Notes under the pieces: generated by a model
Database searches by the model: none
Told to the model about the DNA's origin: nothing
What the model saw: only the letters and a program-made list of their open reading frames with translations
NCBI GenBank assembly: GCA_030427335.1
Contig: JAUHWV010000005.1
Location: 1-37,367 of the forward strand
DNA from: Gammaproteobacteria bacterium
GTDB lineage: Bacteria > Pseudomonadota > Gammaproteobacteria > Pseudomonadales > Halieaceae
Length of the DNA: 37,367 nucleotides
Reading direction: 5' to 3'
Translations under genes and position numbers: made by a program
Part shown: positions 1 through 8,972 of the stretch, piece by piece
Numbering within the stretch: position 1 is the first letter of the stretch
Layout of the letters: each line of letters begins with the position of its first letter

Positions 1-42
1 GCCCACATTAGGGAGTCCAACAATCCCGCATTTAAAACCCAT
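1..42 (-). CDS. ychF: YchF/OLA1-family GTPase/ATPase, 5' end only
   Basis: Only the first 14 codons lie in the window: MGFKCGIVGLPNVG, the highly conserved start of the YchF (OLA1) family, ending inside the P-loop (G-x-x-N-V-G-K-S/T). YchF is a ribosome-associated, redox-regulated P-loop NTPase that prefers ATP in characterised members. An AAGGA ribosome site sits about 7 nt upstream of the ATG. The gene follows pth by 10 nt on the same strand, the usual pth-ychF pairing, so it is probably co-transcribed with pth. The rest of the gene is outside the window. Confidence 0.9.
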   Translation of the reverse strand, partial: MGFKCGIVGLPNVG

Positions 43-52
43 TACTGAATCC

Positions 53-643
53 TTATGGTTTGCCCGCTGCCACTGAGTGCAGCTGAGTCATCGCTTTGGC
101 GAAGTCGCCGTCTAGTAATTTATCGAGTGCGCTGAGCGCCTCGTCGATGATATTGTCGATCGCGATTTTATCATCTTGGCTTGGTTTGGTCAGAACGTAA
201 TTACTTACGGCTTTGGCGTGGCCCGGATGGCCAATCCCGACGCGTAAGCGATAAAAGCCATTGGCATTGCCCAAAGAGGGTATGATGTCGCGTAATCCGT
301 TGTGCCCGCCGTGACCACCGCCCAGTTTGAAGCGTGCCGTTCCCGGAGGAAGATCGAGTTCGTCGTGGGCAATGAGAATCTGCTCAGGCGGTATTTTATA
401 AAACTTAGCGGCGGCCGCTACCGACTTGCCACTGAGGTTCATAAAGGTATCTGGAAGTAATAAGTGTATGTCGTGTCCCCGGTATTGAACGCGGGAAGTG
501 CGACCGAATAATTTTGAGTCGCTGCGCCACTGTGCGTTGCAGCGAGAGGCTAAAGCCTCTACAAACCAAGACCCGGCATTATGCCGGGTCTCGTCGTATT
601 GCTTACCTGGGTTGCACAGGCCCACAATTAATCGCAGGGTCAT
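53..643 (-). CDS. pth: Peptidyl-tRNA hydrolase
   Basis: 196 aa, normal length for bacterial Pth. It cleaves the ester bond of peptidyl-tRNAs that drop off ribosomes, recycling tRNA in the cytoplasm. Seen: N-terminal LIVGLCNPGKQYDETRHNAG with the conserved catalytic His21, the HDELDLPPG motif with Asp94, and the GGHGGHNGLRDI stretch, with Asn69 in FMNLSG. The ATG is preceded by a GAGG ribosome site. It lies 22 nt downstream of rplY and 10 nt upstream of ychF on the same strand, the standard order prs-rplY-pth-ychF, so it is probably part of one translation-related operon. Confidence 0.97.
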   Translation of the reverse strand: MTLRLIVGLCNPGKQYDETRHNAGSWFVEALASRCNAQWRSDSKLFGRTSRVQYRGHDIHLLLPDTFMNLSGKSVAAAAKFYKIPPEQILIAHDELDLPPGTARFKLGGGHGGHNGLRDIIPSLGNANGFYRLRVGIGHPGHAKAVSNYVLTKPSQDDKIAIDNIIDEALSALDKLLDGDFAKAMTQLHSVAAGKP

Positions 644-665
644 GGTCTGTGCACCTCAGAGGGTG

Positions 666-1304
666 TTACTCGTCAGCTGCGTCGGCTTCGCCGTCATCGT
701 CTGCTGCTGCGCTTGCGCCACCTTTAGGTGGTGTAACCGACGATACGGCTAAGTCGTGATCAGCACCTAAGCTAAGAGCAACCGAGGTGACACCTTTAGG
801 TAGGGTCAGGTCAGAAAGGTGGACGATGGCGCCAACTTCAACTTCGGCCATGTCGACTTCGATGAACTCAGGCATATCGGCTGGCAAACACGATACTTCT
901 ATTTCTGTCATCTGGTGTTGAATCATTCCGCCGCCGAGTTTCACGCCTTTGCATGACTCTTCGTTTACGAAGTGCAATGGTACGTTTATTTTGATGGCTT
1001 CATTCGCTACCACGCGCAAGAAATCAATGTGTACGACACTGTTTTTTGCAGGGTGGCGCTGAAGATCCTTAAGTACGGCGCTCTCTTTGTGGTCACCGAA
1101 ATCGAGCGTCAGAACGTGGCTGTAAAACGCTTCGTTCTCGAGTGCTTTTTCGATGTCTTTAGAGACGACGCTCACGCTAACGGGATCTTTGTGACCACCG
1201 TAAACGACGCCAGGTACAAGGCCCTCGAGGCGACGTAGGCGGCGGCTCGCACCTTTCCCTATGTCTCCGCGAGGTGATACTGCTATTTCAAATTGATCAG
1301 ACAT
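666..1304 (-). CDS. rplY: 50S ribosomal protein L25/general stress protein Ctc
   Basis: 212 aa. This is the long (TL5/Ctc) form of L25, which binds 5S rRNA in the large ribosomal subunit. Seen: N-terminal L25 domain (residues about 5-95, with GKGASRRLRR and VVYGG), then the C-terminal Ctc beta domain (about 100-190), then a low-complexity acidic tail rich in Ala, Asp and Glu from about residue 193. The short E. coli L25 has only the first domain. The ATG at 1304 has a GAGGAG ribosome site 8 nt upstream. It follows prs and precedes pth on the same strand. Confidence 0.95.
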   Translation of the reverse strand: MSDQFEIAVSPRGDIGKGASRRLRRLEGLVPGVVYGGHKDPVSVSVVSKDIEKALENEAFYSHVLTLDFGDHKESAVLKDLQRHPAKNSVVHIDFLRVVANEAIKINVPLHFVNEESCKGVKLGGGMIQHQMTEIEVSCLPADMPEFIEVDMAEVEVGAIVHLSDLTLPKGVTSVALSLGADHDLAVSSVTPPKGGASAAADDDGEADAADE

Positions 1305-1373
1305 GGTCTGTTCTCCTCAATTATCTCCCGCGACACCTGCGACCAATGCCATGAGAGGGTTCAAATTACACTG

Positions 1374-2321
1374 TTATTCAAACAGTGCGCTAATGGATTC
1401 TTCGTTGCTCACTCGGCGCATTGACTCTGCCAGTAGATCAGCGATCGTCAGTTGGCGGATCTTTTTGAGCGCTTTGGCGTCTTCGGATAGAGGAATGGTG
1501 TCGGTTACGACCAATTCGTCTAGGCTCGAGTTTTTAAGATTGTTGATGGCATTGCCGGAGAGCACGGCGTGTGTACAATAAGCCACCACTTTGATTGCGC
1601 CGCGCTCTTTAAGTGCATCGGCGGCTTTACAGAGTGTGCCGGCCGTGTCGACCATGTCGTCAACCAGAAGGCAGGTTCGGCCTTCGACGTTACCGATGAG
1701 GTTCATTACCTGAGCCTCATTCGCCTGTGGCCGGCGCTTGTCAATAATCGCCAAATCGGCATCGCCAAGTTGCTTTGCAATGGCTCTTGCACGAACCACA
1801 CCACCAATATCGGGTGATACGACGATCAGGTTTTCATAGTTTGATGCGACGATATCTGCGTTAAGAACAGGCGAGCCGTAGATGTTATCTACAGGGCAAG
1901 CGAAAAAGCCCTGGATCTGCTCTGCGTGCAGGTCAACCGTCAAAACGCGATCGACACCTACATTTACGATCATGTCGGCGACGACTTTCGCTGATATTGG
2001 AACCCGAGCTGATCTTACTCGACGATCCTGACGCGCGTAACCGAAATAAGGTACTACAGCAGTGATGCGTGCCGCTGAAGCTCGGCGCAATGCATCGATC
2101 ATCACAATGAGTTCCATTAGGTTGTCATTGGTCGGTGCACAGGTAGGTTGAACAATGAATACGTCTTTGCCGCGAACGTTTTCGTTGAGTTCTACGGCGA
2201 TTTCTCCGTCGCTGAAGCTGCTGACGGTTGCATTGCCTAGTGAGAGATATAAACGACTTGCCACTTTGCGGGCGAGGTCTAGATTCGCGTTACCCGCAAA
2301 AACCATCATTCTAGTGGACAC
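1374..2321 (-). CDS. prs: Ribose-phosphate pyrophosphokinase (PRPP synthase)
   Basis: 315 aa from the chosen GTG start. It makes PRPP from ribose 5-phosphate and ATP for nucleotides, histidine and tryptophan. Seen: [10 protein letters not shown] start, the conserved [22 protein letters not shown] and FGYARQDRR (ATP site), and the PRPP-binding loop [11 protein letters not shown]. The frame stays open upstream through the tRNA-Gln gene to 2441, but those residues are not Prs-like. GTG at 2321 gives the family length, the Pseudomonas-like start [11 protein letters not shown], and a GAGG ribosome site 7 nt upstream. A double ATG at 2309/2306 is the alternative. It feeds PRPP to HisG, encoded further along this window. 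Confidence 0.96.
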   Translation of the reverse strand: MSTRMMVFAGNANLDLARKVASRLYLSLGNATVSSFSDGEIAVELNENVRGKDVFIVQPTCAPTNDNLMELIVMIDALRRASAARITAVVPYFGYARQDRRVRSARVPISAKVVADMIVNVGVDRVLTVDLHAEQIQGFFACPVDNIYGSPVLNADIVASNYENLIVVSPDIGGVVRARAIAKQLGDADLAIIDKRRPQANEAQVMNLIGNVEGRTCLLVDDMVDTAGTLCKAADALKERGAIKVVAYCTHAVLSGNAINNLKNSSLDELVVTDTIPLSEDAKALKKIRQLTIADLLAESMRRVSNEESISALFE

Positions 2322-2370
2322 GACGCTTCCTCTGGATGTCTTGTGTGTTGTTCTGATCACACCGTAAAAA

Positions 2371-2445
2371 TGGCTGGGGTGGGAGGATTCGAACCTCCGA
2401 ATGCCGGGATCAAAACCCGGTGCCTTGCCGCTTGGCGACACCCCA
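2371..2445 (-). tRNA. tRNA-Gln (anticodon TTG), CCA encoded
   Basis: Read on the minus strand it folds as a cloverleaf: acceptor TGGGGTG pairs with CACCCCA, the anticodon stem CCGGG/CCCGG encloses TTTTGAT with anticodon TTG, and the T arm holds GGTTCGAATCC. The discriminator G and CCA are encoded in the DNA (75 nt in all). It lies only 9 nt after the ispE stop and 49 nt before prs, inside an all-minus gene run, so it is probably cut out of a longer mRNA. An apparent N-terminal extension of prs across the tRNA is read-through of an open frame and is not coding. Confidence 0.98.
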
Positions 2446-2454
2446 GTTGTTCTT

Positions 2455-3294
2455 TTAAGTCATCCCAGTCAACGTGGGCGACTGGTTAATGCCTTGAACC
2501 GCAAAGGCCAAATTCTCTGTTGGAACAGCGGCCGCTATCTTAACCGCTTGTGCTTCAGAATGACACTCTAAAAACACGCAGCTGCCCGTTCCTGTGAGGT
2601 GCGGTTCACCGTATTGAGCGAGCCAATTATAGGCCGCTTTCACTACCGGGAACCGTTGCAGTACGACCGCTTCGCAATCGTTTCGATACTGCCCCTCGAA
2701 AAAGGCCGCTATTGTGATGGCGGGCGTGTCTCGTGTCAATTCCTTGGATTGAAAAATTTCGGAGGTTGGTATTTCTACCGGTGGTTTGACCACCACGAAC
2801 CAGGATTCAGGTAAAACAATGGGTTGCAGGATTTCGCCAATGCCTTCGGCCCATGCACACTGCCCGTGTACAAAGACGGGAACGTCTGCCCCCAGCGTCT
2901 TTCCTAGGTCCGCTAACTCGTCGGTGGGTGCATTGAGCTTCCAGAGACGATTCAGTGCAATCAGCGTGGTTGCCGCATTAGAGCTACCACCGCCCAGGCC
3001 GGCCCCATGTGGCAGAACTTTATCGATTGCGATGTCGACACCTTGAGTGCACCCATAACTATCTTGAAGCGCTCGTGCAGCTCGGAAGGCCAGATTGCTT
3101 TCAACATCGATATCAAGCGCTGGGCAGGCCACGGTTACTGTTGAGTCGGTGCGCTCCGAGAATCGCATCGCGTCGCCCCAGTTAAGGAGTTGGAATACCG
3201 TTTGTAGGTTGTGGTAGCCGTCGGGTCTGCGCCCCGTTACGTGAAGGAATAAGTTGAGTTTGGCGGGTGATAAGAGCGTAAGAGAGGAGGTCAT
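2455..3294 (-). CDS. ispE: 4-diphosphocytidyl-2-C-methyl-D-erythritol kinase
   Basis: 279 aa. It is a GHMP kinase that phosphorylates CDP-ME in the MEP pathway of isoprenoid synthesis. Seen: [21 protein letters not shown] with the catalytic Lys and substrate loop near residues 10-25, the glycine-rich ATP loop [14 protein letters not shown] (about 93-106), and LTGTGSCVF near residue 240. I chose the ATG at 3294 because it forms an ATGA overlap with the lolB stop and has GGAG 9 nt upstream; another ATG lies 15 nt earlier. The order lolB-ispE-tRNA-Gln-prs matches Pseudomonas. Confidence 0.96.
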   Translation of the reverse strand: MTSSLTLLSPAKLNLFLHVTGRRPDGYHNLQTVFQLLNWGDAMRFSERTDSTVTVACPALDIDVESNLAFRAARALQDSYGCTQGVDIAIDKVLPHGAGLGGGSSNAATTLIALNRLWKLNAPTDELADLGKTLGADVPVFVHGQCAWAEGIGEILQPIVLPESWFVVVKPPVEIPTSEIFQSKELTRDTPAITIAAFFEGQYRNDCEAVVLQRFPVVKAAYNWLAQYGEPHLTGTGSCVFLECHSEAQAVKIAAAVPTENLAFAVQGINQSPTLTGMT

Positions 3295-3809
3295 CTCGCG
3301 TCGCTCCAATCAATCACGGCGATTTTGATGCGAGCACCTAGGTCATGCTCCAGAGTTATTCGTGCGGGCAGCGCATTCGGTGCATTGCTATCAGTTTCGA
3401 ATGTTATCCGCCACCCAAAAGATTCCTGAGCCTTTGGCTTGTGTCCGCGAACCCACAAAAACAGGTCGTAAACAGGTACAAAGGTGTTCGGCAAGAGCTC
3501 AATTAGCCCATCATTCAGCGTTACCCTGTTTTGAGAGCCTTGCGCGTCGGTTGTCACGCACTGCTGCTCGCGGCATTCAATAGAGAGTGAGCGAAGTCCC
3601 ATGGCGCCGGAAAGCGTGAGCCCTACCTGATCCCTTGACTGTGTGAATACGGCTTTCGCAGTGCCACTTTCGGTATCGGTACGAAAGGCGACTTTGGCAT
3701 TCATTTGCCATTCGTAGTCGGGTTGAGTGTTCAACTCTTGGATGGATGAGCAGGCAGCCAATGAGACGACCATCAGCACGGTACCAATGCGACGGAGTTC
3801 AGTGCGCAT
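3291..3809 (-). CDS. lolB: Outer-membrane lipoprotein insertion protein LolB (compact)
   Basis: 172 aa precursor, shorter than the roughly 205 aa usual for LolB. LolB accepts lipoproteins from LolA and places them in the outer membrane. Seen: a signal peptide with lipobox SLAAC (Cys about residue 20), then the LolB-like core with WQMNAKVAFRT, LTLSGAMGLRSLSIE and FLWVRGHKP. The segment after WVRG is much shorter than I recall for E. coli LolB. Two Cys six residues apart (ECREQQC) could form a disulfide. The start at 3809 overlaps the TPR gene end by 11 nt, and the stop overlaps ispE. An upstream ATG at 3923 would add unrelated residues and lies inside the TPR gene. Identity rests on fold motifs plus conserved context. 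Confidence 0.85.
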   Translation of the reverse strand: MRTELRRIGTVLMVVSLAACSSIQELNTQPDYEWQMNAKVAFRTDTESGTAKAVFTQSRDQVGLTLSGAMGLRSLSIECREQQCVTTDAQGSQNRVTLNDGLIELLPNTFVPVYDLFLWVRGHKPKAQESFGWRITFETDSNAPNALPARITLEHDLGARIKIAVIDWSDAR

Positions 3810-5541
3810 TGATTGTGTTGAGTAGATTCGGTTTGAGGCGTTCGACTGTTGCGAGTAAGCTCTCGTGATCAGGTGATTCGTGCATTGCCTCTTCCCAGAT
3901 TTGAGTCGCGGCCTCGCTTTCACCGAGCGCTAGCAGGACCTCACCCAGATGAGCGGCGATTTCAGGATCGCGCATCAGTTCATAAGCGCGTTCTAGGTAT
4001 CGCTTAGCTTCATCCAGTTGGCCAAGCTTGTAGAGTACCCAGCCCATGGAATCGAGAATGGCGGGTTCATCTGGTGCGAGCCTCAGAGCGGCCTCGATCA
4101 ATTCGCGCGCCTCACTATATCGATCAGTCTCGTCAGCTAGGGTATAGCCCAGTGCATTTAATACCGTGGCATTCTCGGGGCTCATAGCGAGGATGCTGCG
4201 AAGGTCTTGTTCTAGTTGTTTTAAGTTGCCCAAACGTTGAGCAGTCATAGCTCGAGCGTATATGAGCGACTCCGAATTGGGATACAACCCTATAGCTTGG
4301 TCTAGTATGGTTTTCGTCTGCTGGTCTTGACCTGCGCTCGTGAGGGCTTGTGCTTCCAGTGCAAAGAGCTGTTCGCCGCGTCGAGGGTGCTTTTGTCGTT
4401 GAAGCGCAAAAAAGGCAGACAGCGACTGGTATTGCTCTGACTGCAGAAGCAGGGCGGCGATGCGGCGATTAGCAACGAGAAAGTAGTTGCTCTCGCCTAC
4501 GTCGCGGTAGTGCTCGACCGCCGCTTGAGCATTGCCGGCCCGCTGTTCGATCTCGCCCATGTAATAGTGTGCTTCGTCAACCAATTGCCCCAGCTCGAGG
4601 CATTGCCTAAGGTAAGCTTTCGCTGCCAGTAGATCCTGCAGTTCCATATTAAGTAAGGCAAGCGACAATAAGTACTCGCCATTACGCGGATCGTCTGCTG
4701 AGAGAAGTTCATAGTGCGAGCGAGCCTTGCTGGGGTCGCTATTGGAAAGTAAGCGTGCGAGATGATGCCTTAGTGGTGCGTTCTCCGGATTTTTATTAAC
4801 GGCCTGCTCCAGCGCGTCAAGGGCATTAGGGTGCTCTAGGTTTAATCGCAACCGAGCTTGTAACATGAGCGCTTGCAGATCTTCTGGGTTTTGCGCCAGC
4901 AATTGATCCACGATTTTCAGTGCTGTCTCATCGTCCTGATCTTCGGTTGCCATCAGGGCGCGCGCAAAGATAAGTGACTGCATCGGTTGCCTGTCAAGCT
5001 TGGCATCGATTCGATTTTTGAGGTTTTGCTGTTCCTGGGCGGGCAGTTGCGGATAGGCCCTCGCCAACATGCCGAAGTCAACGGTCATGCCTTCTTGCGC
5101 TGCCTCAAAAAAGTAGTCGAAAGCCTGTGCTCCAGCACCGCGTCTTAGCGCCATAATGCCGGCGAGCCTACCTGCCTCTGGGTTATCCGGTTCTTGAGTA
5201 AGCCAGCGTTCCACGAGCTGGTTGACTGCCGCCTCGTCGCCCAAGAATTGAGCAATACGAGTGGCTCTAGCCGCTACGCCAATGTCGTTGACCTCAAGAG
5301 AGAGCTTTTCATAGCGGCGCAGTGCTTCCCGGTAGTCTCCTTGTCTGAGCGCAAACTCAGCCACCAAAAAATCCAATAGCAGGTCATCAGGTATGGGTAC
5401 TTCCTGAATAGTGGGTTCGGGTTTCGCGCTCGCAGGGCTCTTCTCGCCTGACGCTTCGGTCACTTGCAAGGTATTCTGTGTCGCACACGCGCTCACGAAG
5501 CACACTAGGAGTACAGCGGTTAGTCGTTTGGTCGACCTCAT
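3799..5541 (-). CDS. TPR-repeat lipoprotein of the lolB-ispE operon
   Basis: 580 aa. Seen: a short signal peptide with lipobox VSAC (Cys near residue 19), then a solenoid of many tetratricopeptide repeats to the C terminus, for example ALGYTLADETDRYSEARELIEAALRLAPDEPAILDSMG as two adjacent repeats. It is the likely counterpart of the uncharacterised TPR gene next to lolB in Pseudomonas (PA4667, from memory). It should be an outer-membrane-anchored periplasmic scaffold, but its partner is unknown. ATG 5541 (MRSTKRL) gives a normal lipoprotein start. A GTG at 5556 is possible but adds hydrophobic residues before the charged region. It is transcribed divergently from hemA and is first in its operon. 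Confidence 0.82.
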   Translation of the reverse strand: MRSTKRLTAVLLVCFVSACATQNTLQVTEASGEKSPASAKPEPTIQEVPIPDDLLLDFLVAEFALRQGDYREALRRYEKLSLEVNDIGVAARATRIAQFLGDEAAVNQLVERWLTQEPDNPEAGRLAGIMALRRGAGAQAFDYFFEAAQEGMTVDFGMLARAYPQLPAQEQQNLKNRIDAKLDRQPMQSLIFARALMATEDQDDETALKIVDQLLAQNPEDLQALMLQARLRLNLEHPNALDALEQAVNKNPENAPLRHHLARLLSNSDPSKARSHYELLSADDPRNGEYLLSLALLNMELQDLLAAKAYLRQCLELGQLVDEAHYYMGEIEQRAGNAQAAVEHYRDVGESNYFLVANRRIAALLLQSEQYQSLSAFFALQRQKHPRRGEQLFALEAQALTSAGQDQQTKTILDQAIGLYPNSESLIYARAMTAQRLGNLKQLEQDLRSILAMSPENATVLNALGYTLADETDRYSEARELIEAALRLAPDEPAILDSMGWVLYKLGQLDEAKRYLERAYELMRDPEIAAHLGEVLLALGESEAATQIWEEAMHESPDHESLLATVERLKPNLLNTINAH

Positions 5542-5660
5542 TACGAATATGATCACTCAATTCAGAACACGTACGAATGATACTGTAATACGCCACGCCG
5601 ATGCCACGATGTTTTCCCCCTCCAAGTCGCATTGCTCAGGGCTGTCTTGATGGTGATCTG

Positions 5661-5669
5661 TGGTAGAAT
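5661..5669 (+). promoter_or_regulatory. Extended -10 promoter of hemA
   Basis: The sequence TGGTAGAAT is an extended -10 element (TGn followed by TAGAAT). No good -35 lies 16-18 nt upstream, as is common for extended -10 promoters. Transcription would start near 5676, leaving about 30 nt of leader before the chosen hemA ATG at 5706. The upstream in-frame ATG at 5685 would have only about 9 nt of leader. Confidence 0.55.
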
Positions 5670-5705
5670 GCCGCCCTAGATCTTATGGAGCACGCGAGAC
5701 AAGGC

Positions 5706-6968
5706 ATGTCGCTGTTGTTGCTGGGGCTAAATCATAATTCTGCTGATCTCTCGATTCGAGAGCGGGTGGCGTTCACCCCAGAAAAATTGCCCCAAGCGCT
5801 GCGAGAGCTGCAAGGTTTGTGCGTCGGCTCGGAAGTCAGCATTCTATCCACCTGTAATCGAACGGAACTGCTGGTCGCTTTCGATTCAGAACCGGCTCCG
5901 GTTGATGAAGTGATTAAAAACTGGCTAGCGCAGTTTCACCGTCTGGATGTGGGTGAGTTAGAGCCCAGTTTATATGTTTATCGCGATGAGGCCGCCGTGC
6001 GCCACCTCATGCACGTGGCTTCGGGGCTCGATTCCTTGGTTTTGGGTGAACCGCAGATACTCGGTCAACTGAAATCCGCTTTTGCTTTGGCACAAGAATC
6101 CGGAACGGTGGGTGGCGCGCTCAATCGTTTGCATCAACGTGTCTTTGCCTCGGCCAAACGAGTTAGAAGCGAAACGGCGATTGGAGAGAATCCCGTTTCT
6201 GTCGCCTATGCCGCGGTCGATTTGGCGGGTCGAATTTACGAAAGTTTTGCCTCGGTGAGTGTGTTGTTAGTTGGGGCGGGTGAAACCATTGAATTGGTCG
6301 GCAGACATCTACGCCAGGCGGGTGCGGTGAACATCACCATCGCTAACCGTACTCTAGATCGAGGTCTAGCACTGTCGGAAAAGTTGAGTGCTGAGGTATG
6401 TGTTCTGGGGGATCTCCCCGAGGTGTTGCCGCGCGTTGATATTGTGGTTTCCTCCACTGCGAGCCAGCTACCTATTATTGGCAAAGGCCAGGTTGAAACT
6501 GCCTTGCGCAAGCGTAGACACAAGCCTATGTTGTTCGTAGACATTGCGGTTCCTCGAGATGTAGAGCCAGAGGTGGCAGAGCTACAAGATGTGTATCTCT
6601 ACACCGTTGATGATTTGCGGGAAATCGTTGATCAAAATATGGCGCAGCGGGAAACCGAGGCCGACAAGGCGAAACTGATTCTAGACGAAGAAGTTCAGAA
6701 TTACGTGCTTAGCCTTCGAGCGGATGCTTCGAAAGAACTCATTACCCGATTTCGCGAGCGCGCTCAGCAGACCGCTCAAGACGAGCTTGAGCGCGCGCGT
6801 CGTGAACTGGAGTCGGGCAAAGCCGTTGAGGATGTTCTCGAGACCTTGGCGCGCGGCCTGACTAACAAATTAATACATTGGCCAAGCCAGGGGTTGCGCT
6901 CTATTGCACAGGACGACCTCGAGCAACTTCAAACCGCGGCGCAGCTTTTGGGTCTAGAAGATTATTAA
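5706..6968 (+). CDS. hemA: Glutamyl-tRNA reductase
   Basis: 420 aa, normal length. It reduces Glu-tRNA(Glu) to glutamate-1-semialdehyde with NADPH, the first committed step of C5-pathway tetrapyrrole synthesis. Seen: [20 protein letters not shown], the catalytic Cys50 in STCNRTEL, the NADPH-binding segment [17 protein letters not shown] (about 187-203) with IANRTLDR after it, and the C-terminal helical dimerisation domain. The ATG at 5706 matches the family start [10 protein letters not shown]; the ATG at 5685 adds seven non-conserved residues. It is the first gene of hemA-prfA-prmC, a common gammaproteobacterial trio. Expression probably comes from the extended -10 element just upstream. Confidence 0.97.
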   Translation: MSLLLLGLNHNSADLSIRERVAFTPEKLPQALRELQGLCVGSEVSILSTCNRTELLVAFDSEPAPVDEVIKNWLAQFHRLDVGELEPSLYVYRDEAAVRHLMHVASGLDSLVLGEPQILGQLKSAFALAQESGTVGGALNRLHQRVFASAKRVRSETAIGENPVSVAYAAVDLAGRIYESFASVSVLLVGAGETIELVGRHLRQAGAVNITIANRTLDRGLALSEKLSAEVCVLGDLPEVLPRVDIVVSSTASQLPIIGKGQVETALRKRRHKPMLFVDIAVPRDVEPEVAELQDVYLYTVDDLREIVDQNMAQRETEADKAKLILDEEVQNYVLSLRADASKELITRFRERAQQTAQDELERARRELESGKAVEDVLETLARGLTNKLIHWPSQGLRSIAQDDLEQLQTAAQLLGLEDY

Positions 6969-7006
6969 CAAACAAAATATACGGAGAGTGCGGTAATCCG
7001 CCGACT

Positions 7007-8095
7007 ATGAAAGCATCACTTTTGCAGAAATTAGAACTGTTGGTTGATCGTCACGAAGAAGTGTCCGCCCTGTTGAGCGATGCAGAGACGATCAGCCAGC
7101 AAGAGCGCTTCCGAGAATTATCTCGCGAGTATTCAGAGCTTGAAGACGTGGTGGCGAGCTTCAAGCGTTACGAAATTGCAAAGGATGACGTTGAAGCGGC
7201 TCTGCTGTTGATAGATGACGACGATCCCGAAATGCGAGAGCTTGGCCAAGAGGAATTATCTGCCGCCAAGGCGCTGGTTGAAGAGCTTGAGCTTGAACTG
7301 CAGCGGCTGTTGTTACCCAAGGATCCCAAGGATTCCGCCAACGTATTTTTGGAAATTCGTGCTGGCACCGGGGGTGATGAGGCGGCGATTTTCTCCGGAG
7401 ATTTATTCCGCATGTATTCACGGTACGCAGAGCGCATGCGATGGCGTCTTGAAGTCCTGTCGGAGAGACCCGGAGAGCATGGCGGCTATAAAGAGATCAT
7501 TACTCGCGTAGAGGGGAAAGACGTATACGCCCATCTTAAGTTTGAATCGGGTGCGCACCGAGTTCAGCGCGTTCCGGAGACGGAATCTCAAGGTCGCATC
7601 CACACGTCGGCTTGCACCGTCGCGGTGATGGCGGAGGCAGCAGAGGTGGATGCAATTGAAATTAACAAGGCTGACATTCGGGTTGATACGTTTCGCGCGT
7701 CCGGGGCAGGTGGTCAGCACGTAAACAAAACGGACTCGGCGATTCGCATTACACACTTACCCACAGGGATCGTAGTGGAGTGCCAAGACGAGCGCTCACA
7801 GCACAAGAATCGGGCTCGCGCCATGTCGCTATTGCAGGCTAAGCTCGACACCGCGGCCGAGGAGAAAGCGGCCTCCGAGCAGGCTTTGGAACGCCGTAAT
7901 TTGGTGGGCACGGGCGATCGCTCGGACCGAATCCGCACCTATAACTTTCCACAAGGTCGCATGACAGATCACCGTATTAACCTCACCTTGTATAAGTTAG
8001 ATGAGATCATGGAGGGCGATCTCGACTGCGTGGTGAACCCTTTACGGCAAGAATATCAAGCGGATCAATTAGCGGCGTTGTCCGACGACTCGTGA
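7007..8095 (+). CDS. prfA: Peptide chain release factor 1
   Basis: 362 aa. It recognises UAA/UAG in the ribosomal A site and triggers peptide release. Seen: the stop-codon-reading PxT motif as PET (190-192, in [15 protein letters not shown]) and the catalytic GGQ (235-237, in [15 protein letters not shown]), whose Gln is the target of PrmC encoded next. The frame is open upstream into hemA, but ATG 7007 gives the family start [10 protein letters not shown]. The ribosome site is weak: GGAG lies about 20 nt away, so upstream translation may matter. The last codons overlap the GTG start of prmC. Confidence 0.97.
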   Translation: MKASLLQKLELLVDRHEEVSALLSDAETISQQERFRELSREYSELEDVVASFKRYEIAKDDVEAALLLIDDDDPEMRELGQEELSAAKALVEELELELQRLLLPKDPKDSANVFLEIRAGTGGDEAAIFSGDLFRMYSRYAERMRWRLEVLSERPGEHGGYKEIITRVEGKDVYAHLKFESGAHRVQRVPETESQGRIHTSACTVAVMAEAAEVDAIEINKADIRVDTFRASGAGGQHVNKTDSAIRITHLPTGIVVECQDERSQHKNRARAMSLLQAKLDTAAEEKAASEQALERRNLVGTGDRSDRIRTYNFPQGRMTDHRINLTLYKLDEIMEGDLDCVVNPLRQEYQADQLAALSDDS

Positions 8096-8922
8096 ACACC
8101 ATAGCGTCGGTTTTAAGTTCTGCCACAGAGCGTTTGGGTACGGACACCGCGCTGCTCGATGTTCAGTTGCTCCTAGCACACGTGTTGGGCTGCACTCGAA
8201 CGGTGCTGTATACCTGGCCAGAGCGTGAAGTCGCCGAAAGTGCACTTCGAGCATTTGAAACGCTGGTCGATAAGCGGCTACAAGGCGTCCCGATAGCTTA
8301 TCTGCTCAATCATCGAGAGTTCTTTGGTCTCGATTTTTACGTAGATGAATCGGTTTTGATTCCACGGCCCGAAACCGAATTCATGGTGGAGGCCGTGCTA
8401 CAGCTCGATCTACCCGCAGAAGTTAGCCTGCTGGATCTGGGGTTAGGCTCGGGTGCTATTGCCCTTACCTTGGGTTCATTGTGCCCGCAGTGGCGCATCT
8501 ACGGTGCCGAAGCCAGTCAGCCTGCGTTGCAGGTCGCTAAACGAAACGCTGAGCAGTTACTGGATCGAGCCGTCGATTTTCGTTTGAGCGACTGGTTCAC
8601 CGCTTTTGAAGGGGAGCGTTTTGATGTCATTGTTTCTAATCCACCTTATGTAGAGCCCGACTCTGCGTACTTAAACGAGGGTGATGTCCGCTTCGAACCG
8701 CTTGAGGCACTCACGGCTGATAGTGAGGGAACGGCAGATCTCAGGTGGATAGCGAGCCAATCTCGTGCGTTTTTGTCTGAGGCTGGCTGGCTTTTCATGG
8801 AGCACGGTTGGGCGCAGGGAATGGTCGTGCGTGATATGTTTATGCAGGCTGGTTTCCAAAAAATCAAAACCATCAAGGATTTGCAGGGGCATGATCGCAT
8901 AACCTGCGGGCAGTCTATTTGA
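8092..8922 (+). CDS. prmC: Release factor glutamine methyltransferase
   Basis: 276 aa. It methylates the GGQ glutamine of RF1 and RF2 using S-adenosylmethionine. Seen: N-terminal helical RF-binding domain (about 1-75), SAM motif I as [13 protein letters not shown] (113-125; the usual form is DLGTGSGAIAL), and the catalytic NPPY at 183-186 in [11 protein letters not shown]. It starts at GTG 8092, overlapping the prfA TGA by 4 nt, so enzyme and substrate are translationally coupled. The following gene, rhlB, has its own apparent promoter. Confidence 0.96.
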   Translation: MNTIASVLSSATERLGTDTALLDVQLLLAHVLGCTRTVLYTWPEREVAESALRAFETLVDKRLQGVPIAYLLNHREFFGLDFYVDESVLIPRPETEFMVEAVLQLDLPAEVSLLDLGLGSGAIALTLGSLCPQWRIYGAEASQPALQVAKRNAEQLLDRAVDFRLSDWFTAFEGERFDVIVSNPPYVEPDSAYLNEGDVRFEPLEALTADSEGTADLRWIASQSRAFLSEAGWLFMEHGWAQGMVVRDMFMQAGFQKIKTIKDLQGHDRITCGQSI

Positions 8923-8927
8923 AAAGG

Positions 8928-8936
8928 TGCTACACT
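8928..8936 (+). promoter_or_regulatory. Extended -10 promoter of the DEAD-box gene
   Basis: TGCTACACT fits the extended -10 form (TGn then TACACT) six bases after the prmC stop codon. No convincing -35 is visible. The start would be near 8943, about 30 nt before the ATG at 8973. A GAGG ribosome site lies at 8965-8968. Confidence 0.45.
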
Positions 8937-8972
8937 CCGCGGCAATTTTTGAAAACACATTTTCGAGGCTGA

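Noticed and set aside
2322-2441. N-terminal extension of prs to 355 aa
   Set aside because: These codons read through the tRNA-Gln gene and its 3' flank; the residues are not Prs-like, and GTG 2321 with GAGG gives the family length.
5685-5705. hemA start at ATG 5685
   Set aside because: It adds seven non-conserved residues, has no ribosome site and would leave only about 9 nt of leader from the extended -10.
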